Below are positions 36,263 to 44,326 of a stretch of 64,000 nucleotides of DNA, in pieces; within the stretch, counting starts at the first letter, position 1, and each line of letters opens with the position of its first letter. The notes under the pieces were generated by a model, which was given only the letters and a program-made list of their open reading frames with translations, searched no databases and was not told the origin of the DNA. This DNA comes from Rhodospirillales bacterium (GTDB lineage: Bacteria; Pseudomonadota; Alphaproteobacteria; Reyranellales; Reyranellaceae), in assembly GCA_016699855.1 (NCBI GenBank), contig CP064988.1, positions 1,950,501 to 2,014,500 of the forward strand. The letters run 5' to 3'. The position numbers and the translations under genes are program-made.

Positions 36263-38128
36263 ATGTCGCTGTTCGCGCGCGTGCTCAGAATCCTCCGGCC
36301 CGGGCCGAAATCCGCGCCGCCGCCATCCGTTGTCCCGATTGACGATGCGTTTCTGCGGTGCGTCGACCCAGACATCACGGTCCCGACCGCGGCGAGGATC
36401 GCGGCGTGCGGCGAGTTCATCGCGAGCGGAGGAGGTTCGTACGAGGACCGCGTTACGGCCCACCATGTCAGGGGCCTCATGCTCGCCATGGGCGGCGCGC
36501 ACGACCGCGCCATCGCGGATTTCACCGCCGCGGATCGCATCATTCCGAGCCTTCCCGGAATCTCCGTCGCCCGCGGTATCTCGAGGCACGGGATCGGGGA
36601 TCTCGACGGGGCGCTGGCGGACTTCGACCGCGCGCTGCGGCTCCAACACTCCTCCGAGGCATTCTGGCGGCGGGGCGATGTCTGGTTCGACAAGGGCGAT
36701 CTCGACAGCGCGATCGCCGACTACGACAGATCGATGGATCCGAACCCCGACACACCGGCCCCATACGTGGGCCGGGCCCGTGCGCGGCATGCGAAAGGCG
36801 ACCTTGACGGTGCGCTGGAGGACGCCGAGGCGGCGGTGCGCGTCGGTCCGCTGGACGCGCAGGCCTTCGGCGCGCGCGCCAACGTCCGCGCGGCGCGAGG
36901 GGATATCGACGGCGCGATCATGGACTACGGCGAGGCGATCCGGTTCGATCCGACCGTCGCGGCGATCCGCTACAACCGGGCCAGGGCGTGGCTGGACAAG
37001 GGCGATCATGATCGTGCCCTCATCGACCTCGGCGAGGCGCTCAGGCTGAACCCTGGCGACCCTCTGATTCGCACCGACCGCGGCCTGGCAAGGACAAGCA
37101 AAGGCGAGCTCGATCTCGCCATCGCGGAGTTCGACGCGGCCCTTCTCGCCGACCCCGGCCATCAGCGCGCGCTTCTCGGGCGCGCTCTGGTCCTGAGATG
37201 GAAGGGGGAGTTCGGCCGCTCGATCACGGATCTCGACAAGGTCCTCGCCGCGGGGCCGATCGGTCCGTTGCCGCTGCATCTCCGGGGCCTCGCGAGGCAA
37301 GGAAGCGGCGACTTCCACGGTGCCGTCGAGGATTTCGACCATGCGCTTCGGCTCGATCCGCGTGCCGCAGCGGTATTCATCGACCGTGGCCTCGCCCGGA
37401 ATGGCCTGCGCGACGACGACGGCGCGATCGCGGATTTTGACGAAGCGATACGTCTAGATCCGACCAACGCGCTCGCGTTCCATTGCCGCGGGACGACTTG
37501 GAGCTGGAAGGGCGACGTCGAACGGGCTGTCGCGGATTTCGACGAGGCGATCAACCTCGACCCGATCTTCGCCGCGACATACGCCAGCCGCGCGGAGGCG
37601 CTCGACACACTCGGCGACACAGACCGCGCCATGAGCGACGTGGAGTCGGCGATCCGCCTCGACCCGCTCGATCCCTTCGCGTGGACCAAACGCGGTGACC
37701 TGTGGGCGGCCATGGGCGAGCGCGAACGCGCCTCGCGGGATTTCGACGAGGCGATCCGCGTCGGTCCCGGGTTCGCGATGGCCTACGGCCGGCGTGGCTG
37801 GCAGCGGGCGATCTCCGGGGATCTCGCGGGCGCCGCCGTTGACTGCGAGCGCGCGCTGGAGATCGAAAATCTGGACGCGGGGTCCAATGACGCCCGAGCC
37901 CTGCTTCGAATGCTTGGCGGCGACCTGGCGGGCGCCCGCGCCGATTTGGCAAACTCGGCGCGGGGCGATCCCCACTACGGGAAGTGCCACTACATGCTGG
38001 CGATGATCCACGAGATGGAGGGCGACGCGGAGGGCGCGGCGCGCGAATTCGCCGAGGCACGCAAGCGCGCGACTCCCGGCCATTGGGAGCGCTGGGCCCG
38101 CGACCTCGATCCGTTCCGGAAACGGTAG
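36263..38128 (+). CDS. Large TPR-repeat protein
   Basis: A 621-residue protein with no clear signal peptide; the N-terminus is short, basic and hydrophobic (MSLFARVLRILRPG). About 15 TPR repeats fill residues 50-600, with consensus GDLDGALADFDRALRL. It ends in TPGHWERWARDLDPFRKR, matching the tail of the 35206-36144 protein, so the two are likely tandem duplicates with different repeat counts. Codon and base use are slightly less GC-extreme than its neighbours. The start is the ATG at 36263, after a weak CGGGACC site. Function is unknown beyond scaffolding. Confidence 0.82.
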   Translation: MSLFARVLRILRPGPKSAPPPSVVPIDDAFLRCVDPDITVPTAARIAACGEFIASGGGSYEDRVTAHHVRGLMLAMGGAHDRAIADFTAADRIIPSLPGISVARGISRHGIGDLDGALADFDRALRLQHSSEAFWRRGDVWFDKGDLDSAIADYDRSMDPNPDTPAPYVGRARARHAKGDLDGALEDAEAAVRVGPLDAQAFGARANVRAARGDIDGAIMDYGEAIRFDPTVAAIRYNRARAWLDKGDHDRALIDLGEALRLNPGDPLIRTDRGLARTSKGELDLAIAEFDAALLADPGHQRALLGRALVLRWKGEFGRSITDLDKVLAAGPIGPLPLHLRGLARQGSGDFHGAVEDFDHALRLDPRAAAVFIDRGLARNGLRDDDGAIADFDEAIRLDPTNALAFHCRGTTWSWKGDVERAVADFDEAINLDPIFAATYASRAEALDTLGDTDRAMSDVESAIRLDPLDPFAWTKRGDLWAAMGERERASRDFDEAIRVGPGFAMAYGRRGWQRAISGDLAGAAVDCERALEIENLDAGSNDARALLRMLGGDLAGARADLANSARGDPHYGKCHYMLAMIHEMEGDAEGAAREFAEARKRATPGHWERWARDLDPFRKR

Positions 38129-38147
38129 AACGCCGGCGGCGCGCGGC

Positions 38148-39296
38148 CTAGGCGCCGCGGCCGGCTTTCGCGCGCGAGATGATCATCTTCATGATCTGCG
38201 CCGTGCCGTCGCCGATCTCCAGCCCCATCACGTCGCGCAGGCGCTGCTGGTGCGGCAGGTCCATCGACCAGCCGTAATGGCCGTGGGTGAGCAGGCATTG
38301 GTGGATCACGTCCACCGCCGTCTTCGGGCCGAGCCATTTGCACATCGCCGCCTCGGCGGTGTGCGGCTGGGCGGCGTCGCGCAGGCGCAGCGCGTGGTAG
38401 CAGAGCTGCCGCGCCGCCTCGATCATCGTCTCGCCCTCGGCCAGAGGGAAGGTGACGCCCTGGTTGCGGATGATCGGCGCGCCGAAGGCCTCGCGGCCGC
38501 GCGCGTACTCCCAGGTCTCGTCGAGCGACGCCTGCGCGGCGCCGCAGCACTGCAGGCCGATCAGCGCGCGGCTGTAGTCGAAGCCCTGCATCACCTGCGT
38601 GAAGCCCATGCCCTCGGCGGCGATGCGGTGCGACTCGGGCACGAACACCGCGTCGTAGAAGATCGAACCGCGGCCGACGGCGCGGCTGCCGAGGTCGTCG
38701 AACCGCGTCGTCGACACGCCCTTGGAGTCCATCGGCACGAGGAACGCCGTCACCCCGCGGGCGCCCGATCCGGGCTCGCCGGTGCGCGCGAAGACGATGG
38801 CGGCGTCGGCCTGGTCGGCCATGCTGATCGAGGATTTCTCGCCGTTCAGGACGTAGCCGCCGGGCGCGCGCCGCGCCGACACCACGAGGTTGGCGGCGTC
38901 GGAGCCGCCGCGCGGCTCGGTCAGCGCCAGCGCCACCACGGCCTCGCCGGCGACGATGCGCCTGATCCACGCCGACGCCAGCTCGGGCGCCGCGTTGCGC
39001 GCCAGGATCGCGCCCTCGAGCGAGCCCAGCAGCTGGGCGTAGGCGACGTTGAAGTCGCCGTGCGCGACCGCCTCGATCACCAGCCCGGCGGTGACGCTGG
39101 GCTGGCCCAGCCCGCCGAACGCCTCCGGCAGGTCGACGCCGATCAGCCCCAGCGCGCCCATCTCGGCGATCAGCGCGCGGTCGATGCGGCCCTCGCGCTC
39201 GCGCGCCATGTAGCCCGGCGCCAGGCGCTCGCGCGCGAAGCGGCGCGCCGTCTCCTGGAACGCCCTCTGTTCGTCGGTGATCGCGGACGCGCCCAT
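38148..39296 (-). CDS. aliB: Acyl-CoA dehydrogenase, probably cyclohexanecarboxyl-CoA type (AliB-like)
   Basis: A 382-residue flavoprotein. It has the FAD/substrate motifs VALALTEPRGGSDAANL and GEKSSISMADQADAAIVFAR, plus RALIGLQCCGAAQASLDE and the C-terminal EIGDGTAQIMKMIISRAK. In most acyl-CoA dehydrogenases the position in GLEIGDGT... is near the catalytic-base region of the family; the exact base was not verified. It starts 23 bases after the BadI-like gene, and in Rhodopseudomonas badI and aliB are neighbours in cyclohexanecarboxylate degradation. The symbol therefore rests partly on context; a general acyl-CoA dehydrogenase cannot be excluded. Confidence 0.8.
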   Translation of the reverse strand: MGASAITDEQRAFQETARRFARERLAPGYMAREREGRIDRALIAEMGALGLIGVDLPEAFGGLGQPSVTAGLVIEAVAHGDFNVAYAQLLGSLEGAILARNAAPELASAWIRRIVAGEAVVALALTEPRGGSDAANLVVSARRAPGGYVLNGEKSSISMADQADAAIVFARTGEPGSGARGVTAFLVPMDSKGVSTTRFDDLGSRAVGRGSIFYDAVFVPESHRIAAEGMGFTQVMQGFDYSRALIGLQCCGAAQASLDETWEYARGREAFGAPIIRNQGVTFPLAEGETMIEAARQLCYHALRLRDAAQPHTAEAAMCKWLGPKTAVDVIHQCLLTHGHYGWSMDLPHQQRLRDVMGLEIGDGTAQIMKMIISRAKAGRGA

Positions 39297-39319
39297 ACCG
39301 TCGCTCCCGGCCCGCGGGC

Positions 39320-40105
39320 CTATTTCCTCGTGAACTTGCGGAAGTCCGGCTTGCGCTTCTCCATGAAGGCGGCGACGCCCTCGCGCGACTCCTCGCTGGC
39401 GTAGTACATCTTCAGCGACTGCATGCCCATGCCGCCGATGCCGCGGATGTTCTCGCTGTCGGCGTTGAAAGAGCGCTTGGCGATGGCGATCGCGGTCGGG
39501 CTCTTGGCCATGATCTCGGCGCACCAGCGCGCGATCTCGGCGTCGAGCTGGTCGTGCGGCACGACCGCGTTGACGAGCCCCATCGCCAGCGCCTCGGCGG
39601 CGGGATAGCGGCGGCACATGTACCACATCTCGCGCGCCTTCTTCTCGCCGACGACGCGGGCGAGATAGGCGGTGCCGTAGCCGGGATCGACCGAGCCCAT
39701 GCTGGGGCCGACCTGGCCGAACACCGCCTTCTCCGACGCGATCGTGAAGTCGCACAGCGTCGCCAGCACGTTGCCGCCGCCGATGGCGTAGCCCTGCACG
39801 CGCGCGATCACCGGCTTGGGCGCGTCGCGGATGATGGTGTGCAGGTCCTCGACCGGCAGGCCGACCATGCCGCGGCCGTCGTAGTTGCCCTCGTGCGCCG
39901 ACTGGTCGCCGCCGGTGCAGAAGGCGCGGTCGCCGGCCCCGCCGAGCACGATGACCCCGACCGAATCGTCCCAGCCGGCGCGGTTAAGCGCGTGGATCAA
40001 CTCCTCGCAGGTGCGCCCGCGGAAGGCGTTCATCACCTTCGGCCGGTTGATGGTGACGCGCGCGACCCCTTCGGCGACGTCGTAGAGGATGTCCTCGTAG
40101 GTCAT
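39320..40105 (-). CDS. badI: 2-ketocyclohexanecarboxyl-CoA hydrolase (BadI-like)
   Basis: A 261-residue crotonase-fold enzyme. It closely follows the BadI pattern as I remember it: NRPKVMNAFRGRTCEELI, GDRAFCTGGDQSAHEGNYDG, RVQGYAIGGGNVLATLCDF, FGQVGPSMGSVDPGYGTAYL and ESREGVAAFMEKRKPDFRK. BadI opens the ring of 2-ketocyclohexane-1-carboxyl-CoA to pimelyl-CoA. MenB (naphthoate synthase) is the close relative, but the GGDQS-H-GNYDGRG-VGLP run fits BadI better. The ATG follows GAGGGAGAC. The AliB-like gene is immediately downstream. Confidence 0.85.
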   Translation of the reverse strand: MTYEDILYDVAEGVARVTINRPKVMNAFRGRTCEELIHALNRAGWDDSVGVIVLGGAGDRAFCTGGDQSAHEGNYDGRGMVGLPVEDLHTIIRDAPKPVIARVQGYAIGGGNVLATLCDFTIASEKAVFGQVGPSMGSVDPGYGTAYLARVVGEKKAREMWYMCRRYPAAEALAMGLVNAVVPHDQLDAEIARWCAEIMAKSPTAIAIAKRSFNADSENIRGIGGMGMQSLKMYYASEESREGVAAFMEKRKPDFRKFTRK

Positions 40106-40208
40106 GGCGTCGTCTCCCTCGGTCGTTGTCGTGGATGCCGGCGACGCGCGGCGGAAATAGACGGCGATGGCCGCGCCGGCCGGCGTCCCGACCGGGGACG
40201 CGCCAGCG

Positions 40209-40712
40209 CTACTCCTCTAGCAGCGAACGCAGCATCCACGCCGCCTGCTCGTGCACGGTGAGGCGCTGGGTCAGCAGGTCGGCGGTGGGCTCGTCGCCGG
40301 CCTTGTCGGCCAGCGGGAAGACGCCGCGCGCCGTGCGCGCCACCGCCTCGTGGCCCTCGACCAGGATGCGCACCATGTCGAGCGCCTTGGGCGGCTTGAC
40401 CGGCGCGTCGGCGATCGAGCTGAGCCGGCCGTACTGCGCGTAGCTGCCCGGCGCGGGATGGCCCAGCGAGCGGATGCGCTCGGCGATCGGATCGACGGCG
40501 TTCCACAGCTCGGTGTACTGGACCATGAACATCGCGTGCAGCGTGTTGAACATCGGCCCGGTGACGTTCCAGTGGAAATTGTGGGTCGTCAGGTACAGCG
40601 TGTAGGTGTCGGCCAGCAGCCGCGACAGGCCGGCGGCGATCGCCGCGCGGTCCTTCTCGGCGATGCCGATGCTGATCGCCGGTACGGCCGCGCGCGCCTT
40701 GCTCTTCGCCAT
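40209..40712 (-). CDS. dps: Dps-family DNA-protecting ferritin
   Basis: A 167-residue four-helix protein of the Dps/ferritin-like family. It has LYLTTHNFHWNVTGPMFNTLH, whose His residues are ferroxidase ligands, FMVQYTELWNAVDPIAERIRSLG with the acidic ligands, and HEQAAWMLRSLLEE at the end. The lysine-rich N-terminus (MAKSKARA) could bind DNA. It stores iron and protects against peroxide. The start was set at the ATG after AGAGGTGGGACC. It stands alone between badI and the MarR gene. Confidence 0.93.
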   Translation of the reverse strand: MAKSKARAAVPAISIGIAEKDRAAIAAGLSRLLADTYTLYLTTHNFHWNVTGPMFNTLHAMFMVQYTELWNAVDPIAERIRSLGHPAPGSYAQYGRLSSIADAPVKPPKALDMVRILVEGHEAVARTARGVFPLADKAGDEPTADLLTQRLTVHEQAAWMLRSLLEE

Positions 40713-40784
40713 GGTCCCACCTCTAGAATCGAGGCCGCCACGGTAGGCCGGCGCCGCGCCGCGCTCAAGAAGCACGATGCCGCG

Positions 40785-41288
40785 TCAGTCGCGCTCGGCG
40801 TCGAGCCAGCGCTTGAGGCGGTCGAGATCGTCGAACATGCGCTCCAGATCGCGCGGCGACCGGTCGGCGAAGGCCGCGCCGAGCGCCGGCATCAGCGCGT
40901 CGACGGCGGCGGCGTGGCGCGCTGCGCCCGCTCGGCTCAGGCGCAGCGTCTTCGAGCGGCCGTCGCGCGGGTTCGCGGATTCGACCAGCCATCCCTTCTC
41001 GACCAGCTTCTGGATCGTCTTCGTGACGCCGGGCTGCGGCTGCTGCAGCGCGTGCGCCACGGCGGTGACGGTCCGGTCCTCGTCCGGCCGGTGGCTGAAA
41101 TGGTTGAGCATGACGAATTGCGGCAGCGGCAGGTCGAGCGGCGCCAGCAACCGGTTGCCGAGGCTGGTCGCGAGCTGGTCGATGATGCCGATCCAGTTGA
41201 CGATGCGGAACGGCAACGGCGGCGCCTCGATGGGCGCCCGCGCCGCGCCGGCGGACGCCGGCGCCGTCTTTCGTGTCCGCGCTGCCAT
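40785..41288 (-). CDS. MarR-family transcriptional regulator
   Basis: A 167-residue winged-helix regulator. The DNA-recognition region is TVTAVAHALQQPQPGVTKTIQKLVEKGWL and the wing is SANPRDGRSKTLRLSRAG. Its ATG overlaps the TGA of the nitroreductase-like gene (TGATG), so both are on one transcript. The palindrome upstream of that operon at 42484-42499 is a candidate binding site, which would make it autoregulatory. Ligand unknown. Confidence 0.87.
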   Translation of the reverse strand: MAARTRKTAPASAGAARAPIEAPPLPFRIVNWIGIIDQLATSLGNRLLAPLDLPLPQFVMLNHFSHRPDEDRTVTAVAHALQQPQPGVTKTIQKLVEKGWLVESANPRDGRSKTLRLSRAGAARHAAAVDALMPALGAAFADRSPRDLERMFDDLDRLKRWLDAERD

Positions 41289-42448
41289 CAGGCCACCACG
41301 AAGCTTCCCGCCGGCCGCCGGGGCGACGGCGCGGCTTCCGCAGCATAGCCGAGGCGGAAGAACATCTGCAGCGTCCTTGCGTCGGCGGTTCCGGTTTCGC
41401 GCCGCATGTCCGCGAACAGGCCGGCCATCTCCGGGTACTCCTGCAGCGTCTGGCTGTGCGGCTGGATCGCGACGCCCCGCGCGCTCGCCGCGAGCGCGAG
41501 GCGGGCGTAGGCGCGGCCGGCGGCGATCTGGGCGGCGCGCGAATTGTCGTCGGTCGACAGCCAGCCGAACGAGGCCGCGCTGGCGTAACCCTTCATCGCG
41601 TAGTCGAGGCCGCCCTGGAACGCCATCGTGCCCGGCGTCAGGGCCTTCTCCGGGGTCATCAGCCCGGCGTGGCGCAGCGCCCACATCATCGGGCCGTGCA
41701 GCGAGATGCCGTCGCGGTGGCGCGCGATCTCGGCGGCGCCGATCCGCGCCACGTCGATGCTCTCCTTGAGCGTGCGCGGCGTGCGCATCTCCAGTTCGCT
41801 ACCGGCGCTGGCGACGCGCCGCAGCGTGGCGACGCGGTCCGGCTCCACCGCGGCGGCGAAGGCGATCCCGGGCGCGCCGGCCACCGCCGCCGCCAGCGCC
41901 GCGGCGTCCGCCGCCGACACCGGCCGGCCATCGAACGCGGTCTTGGTGGTACGCCGCCGCGGGATCTGCGCGTGGAGCGGATCGGCGCGCATCGCCGGGC
42001 CCTTCACGAAGCGGATCCGCGCCACGGGACGATCGTCGACGTCCCGCGCGTCGAACGCGCCCTCGGGAAACGTCTCGATCTCGACGCGGTGGCCCTCGGC
42101 GCCGGCCGCCAGCGACAGCAGCTCGAGGAACGCGCCATGGCCGATCAGGATCTGCCGGCTGTGCGGGTCGGTGTGCGGCAGCAGCCGTGCGCGGTCGACG
42201 TAGAGCGTCGCCACGCCGGGTTCGCGCAGATCGACCTTCCAGGATTGGAGATTGTGCGGATTGGGCGCCAGGATCGCCCAGGCCAGCGCGCGACGGCGGA
42301 TGTCGGCGACTTCGGCCGACGGCCCGTTCCAGCCCTCGACCGCCTCCGCCGGCATGGCGTCCAGCCGCGGCGCGGCCACGGCGCCCGCCGCCGCCAGCAC
42401 CACGCCACCGCCCACGATTCGGATGAATCCACGCCGCGCCATCGCCAT
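41288..42448 (-). CDS. Nitroreductase-fold (Acg-like) protein with Tat-type signal
   Basis: A 386-residue protein. Residues 1-30 carry a Tat-type signal (ARRGFIRIVGGGVVLAAAG). The rest fits the Acg/nitroreductase-like group: WAILAPNPHNLQSWKVDL at the N-terminal substrate region, RRRTTKTAFDGRPV mid-protein and AAQIAAGRAYARLALAASARGVAIQPHSQTLQ near the C-terminus, a typical nitroreductase cap region. FMN binding is inferred. Acg-type proteins are often flavin sequestering or reductive and stress related. It is co-transcribed with the MarR gene. The ATG follows GGAGGCGGAC. Confidence 0.78.
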   Translation of the reverse strand: MAMARRGFIRIVGGGVVLAAAGAVAAPRLDAMPAEAVEGWNGPSAEVADIRRRALAWAILAPNPHNLQSWKVDLREPGVATLYVDRARLLPHTDPHSRQILIGHGAFLELLSLAAGAEGHRVEIETFPEGAFDARDVDDRPVARIRFVKGPAMRADPLHAQIPRRRTTKTAFDGRPVSAADAAALAAAVAGAPGIAFAAAVEPDRVATLRRVASAGSELEMRTPRTLKESIDVARIGAAEIARHRDGISLHGPMMWALRHAGLMTPEKALTPGTMAFQGGLDYAMKGYASAASFGWLSTDDNSRAAQIAAGRAYARLALAASARGVAIQPHSQTLQEYPEMAGLFADMRRETGTADARTLQMFFRLGYAAEAAPSPRRPAGSFVVA

Positions 42449-42483
42449 GTCCGCCTCCGATATAAATGCTATGGAATGTTGAT

Positions 42484-42499
42484 ATATTCTTTGGAATAT
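42484..42499. promoter_or_regulatory. Palindrome upstream of the MarR operon (candidate operator)
   Basis: ATATTC-TTTG-GAATAT is an inverted repeat 36 bases upstream of the start at 42448, in a strongly AT-rich block (42455-42540) that contrasts with the GC-rich surroundings. Further GGAAT/ATTCC half-sites flank it. The size fits a MarR dimer site; the assignment is inferred. Confidence 0.5.
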
Positions 42500-42545
42500 T
42501 ATGGCAAGCAAAAAACATTCATCGGAATATTTACACTCCCCGGCG

Positions 42546-43193
42546 CTATTTGGATGGAGGCGCGCCGGGCTTCGCGGGCGTGGCCGACGCCGGCGACGCG
42601 ACCGACGGCTCGGGCAGGGCGCGGTCCAGCAGGCGCTCGGCCAGCCGCGTCGGCAGGGCCGGATCGCCGGCCGGCGGATTGCGGCCCTGGCTCCACGCGA
42701 GCGCGGAGTAGGCCTCGTCGATGGCCAGCCCCGGATAGCGGCCGGCGGCCATCATCTCGGCGTACATCGACCGGCCGCCGCTCAGCGTGCCCTTGGCCAG
42801 CAGCCGGTAGGTCTCGGCCGGCTGATCGGTCGGCCACCGCTGCGGCTTCGCCACGGCCTGCGCGACGTGGTCGAAGAACGCCGCCGCGGTGTCGCGGTGC
42901 TCCGTGGCGAACACGCCGGCCCAGCCGCCCGGTTTCGGCGCCTCGACCAATCGTTTGCCGATCGCGGCGATGTCGCGCACCGCGGTCGGTTCGTCGGTCC
43001 GACGCAGAGTGACGCGGATCGCCAACGTCAGCGCCTTGATCCGCAGGACCTTCTCGGCCTCGGCGCGACGTTCCGCCTCCTCGCCCGGCGAGCGTCCGCC
43101 GGCCGGGGGTGTCTGGGCGGCCGCGGTCGCCGCCACCGCGGCGGCGAGCAGCGCGCCGATGACCGCGCGGCGTCGCGCGTGACGACCGGTCAC
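42546..43193 (-). CDS. Exported hypothetical protein, second of a coupled pair
   Basis: A 215-residue protein starting at a GTG that overlaps the stop of the gene at 43190-44149 (GTGA). Its signal peptide is RRAVIGALLAAAVAATAAAQ. The body is mostly alpha-helical (RRAEAEKVLRIKALTLAIRV, FFDHVAQAVAKPQ) and the tail is Pro/Ala-rich. No known domain is recognised. The overlap with the preceding secreted protein suggests that the two act together in the periplasm. Confidence 0.68.
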   Translation of the reverse strand: MTGRHARRRAVIGALLAAAVAATAAAQTPPAGGRSPGEEAERRAEAEKVLRIKALTLAIRVTLRRTDEPTAVRDIAAIGKRLVEAPKPGGWAGVFATEHRDTAAAFFDHVAQAVAKPQRWPTDQPAETYRLLAKGTLSGGRSMYAEMMAAGRYPGLAIDEAYSALAWSQGRNPPAGDPALPTRLAERLLDRALPEPSVASPASATPAKPGAPPSK

Positions 43194-44149
43194 GCCGGCG
43201 GCCCCGAGGTCCACGAGCCGCCACATTTGATCCCGGAGCCGCTGCCGCTCCAGGTGCCCGAGCCCGACCGCGTGCCGCCGGCCGCGACGACGGAGCCCAC
43301 CCACCGGACGGAGAAGCTTGAATCACCGCTTCCCACCGCCAGCTTGCCGTCCGGCCCCAGCGTGCCCGACAACGGCCCCGGCGATCCGCCGCCGCTGTAC
43401 ACGTACTGGCCGCTGACGGCGCCGCCCTTGGCGACGGCGACCCTGAACGTGCCCCCGACCTTCGTGCCCTGGTCGCATCCGCCGCCCCACGTGCCGGCCA
43501 GGCTGAACGGCGGATCCAAGGGGTTCGCCGGCGCGGCTGTGACCGCAGGCGGCGGGGATAGCTCGGCACGGCGCTTTTCGATGCAGATCTCGACGCTGCG
43601 CATCATCACCCGGACCATGCCGAGCCGACCGCGGTGCATCCGCAGATACTCGAGCGCCAGTGTTTCCGCGTCGTCGGCGGTGACGAGCTTATCCTTGGCC
43701 TCATTGCGCTTCAAATTCACGCCGTCCAGCCGGCGCTGCAGGGAATCCATGATGTGCTTGGGCTCGCCGCGCGCGTTGGCCTGCTCGACCATCTCCTCCG
43801 ACCTGGCCGTCTCGATCGTCCATCGGCGGTATTGGTGCCGCTGCTTCTCGATCTCGGCCCGCGCGGCCTCCAGCTTCGCTTCGCGCTCGCGCAGACCCCG
43901 CTCGCCGGTCGCGACGCGCTCCCTGGCCCGCCGCGCCAGATCGTCGAGCGCCTCGGCGTCGCGCGCGGCGGCCGCGAGGGCGCATTGCGCCTCGATATGC
44001 TCGAATATCTTGAGCGCCATCTCCTCATCCACGGCGCCCCCGGCGCGCGGGGTCTGGGCTACCACGGGCCCGGCGGCGAGCGCACACAGAGCCGCCACGA
44101 GGATCACGGCGGTCGCCCGGCGGGAGACGTCAGGTCCGATCAGACGCAT
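43190..44149 (-). CDS. Exported coiled-coil protein with C-terminal beta domain, first of a coupled pair
   Basis: A 319-residue exported protein. Signal AVILVAALCALAAGPVVAQ is followed by a long coiled-coil region (about 40-190: LDDLARRARERVATGERGLR, LREREAKLEAARAEIEKQRH). The C-terminal ~100 residues are Gly/Ser-rich, with paired cysteines (GTWGGGCDQGTKVGGTF, IKCGGSWTS) and a repeated GTWGG/GGSWTS look suggesting a small beta-sheet domain. No family is recognised. Its stop overlaps the GTG of the next gene (GTGA). Confidence 0.68.
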   Translation of the reverse strand: MRLIGPDVSRRATAVILVAALCALAAGPVVAQTPRAGGAVDEEMALKIFEHIEAQCALAAAARDAEALDDLARRARERVATGERGLREREAKLEAARAEIEKQRHQYRRWTIETARSEEMVEQANARGEPKHIMDSLQRRLDGVNLKRNEAKDKLVTADDAETLALEYLRMHRGRLGMVRVMMRSVEICIEKRRAELSPPPAVTAAPANPLDPPFSLAGTWGGGCDQGTKVGGTFRVAVAKGGAVSGQYVYSGGGSPGPLSGTLGPDGKLAVGSGDSSFSVRWVGSVVAAGGTRSGSGTWSGSGSGIKCGGSWTSGPPA

Positions 44150-44326
44150 GGAGTCCTCCCTCGAAGACGACGCCACTACGCTGCGAACAGTGGACCGGCG
44201 GTCCAACGGGTGGTCAGGACGCGCTCCCGGCTCGACCCGTGTGACCCGACGTTATCGCAGTCGTATGCGTTCATCCAGACGGGAGCGGGCGGTCGAGGGA
44301 AGCGGCCGCGAAGACGGAAGGCGGCC

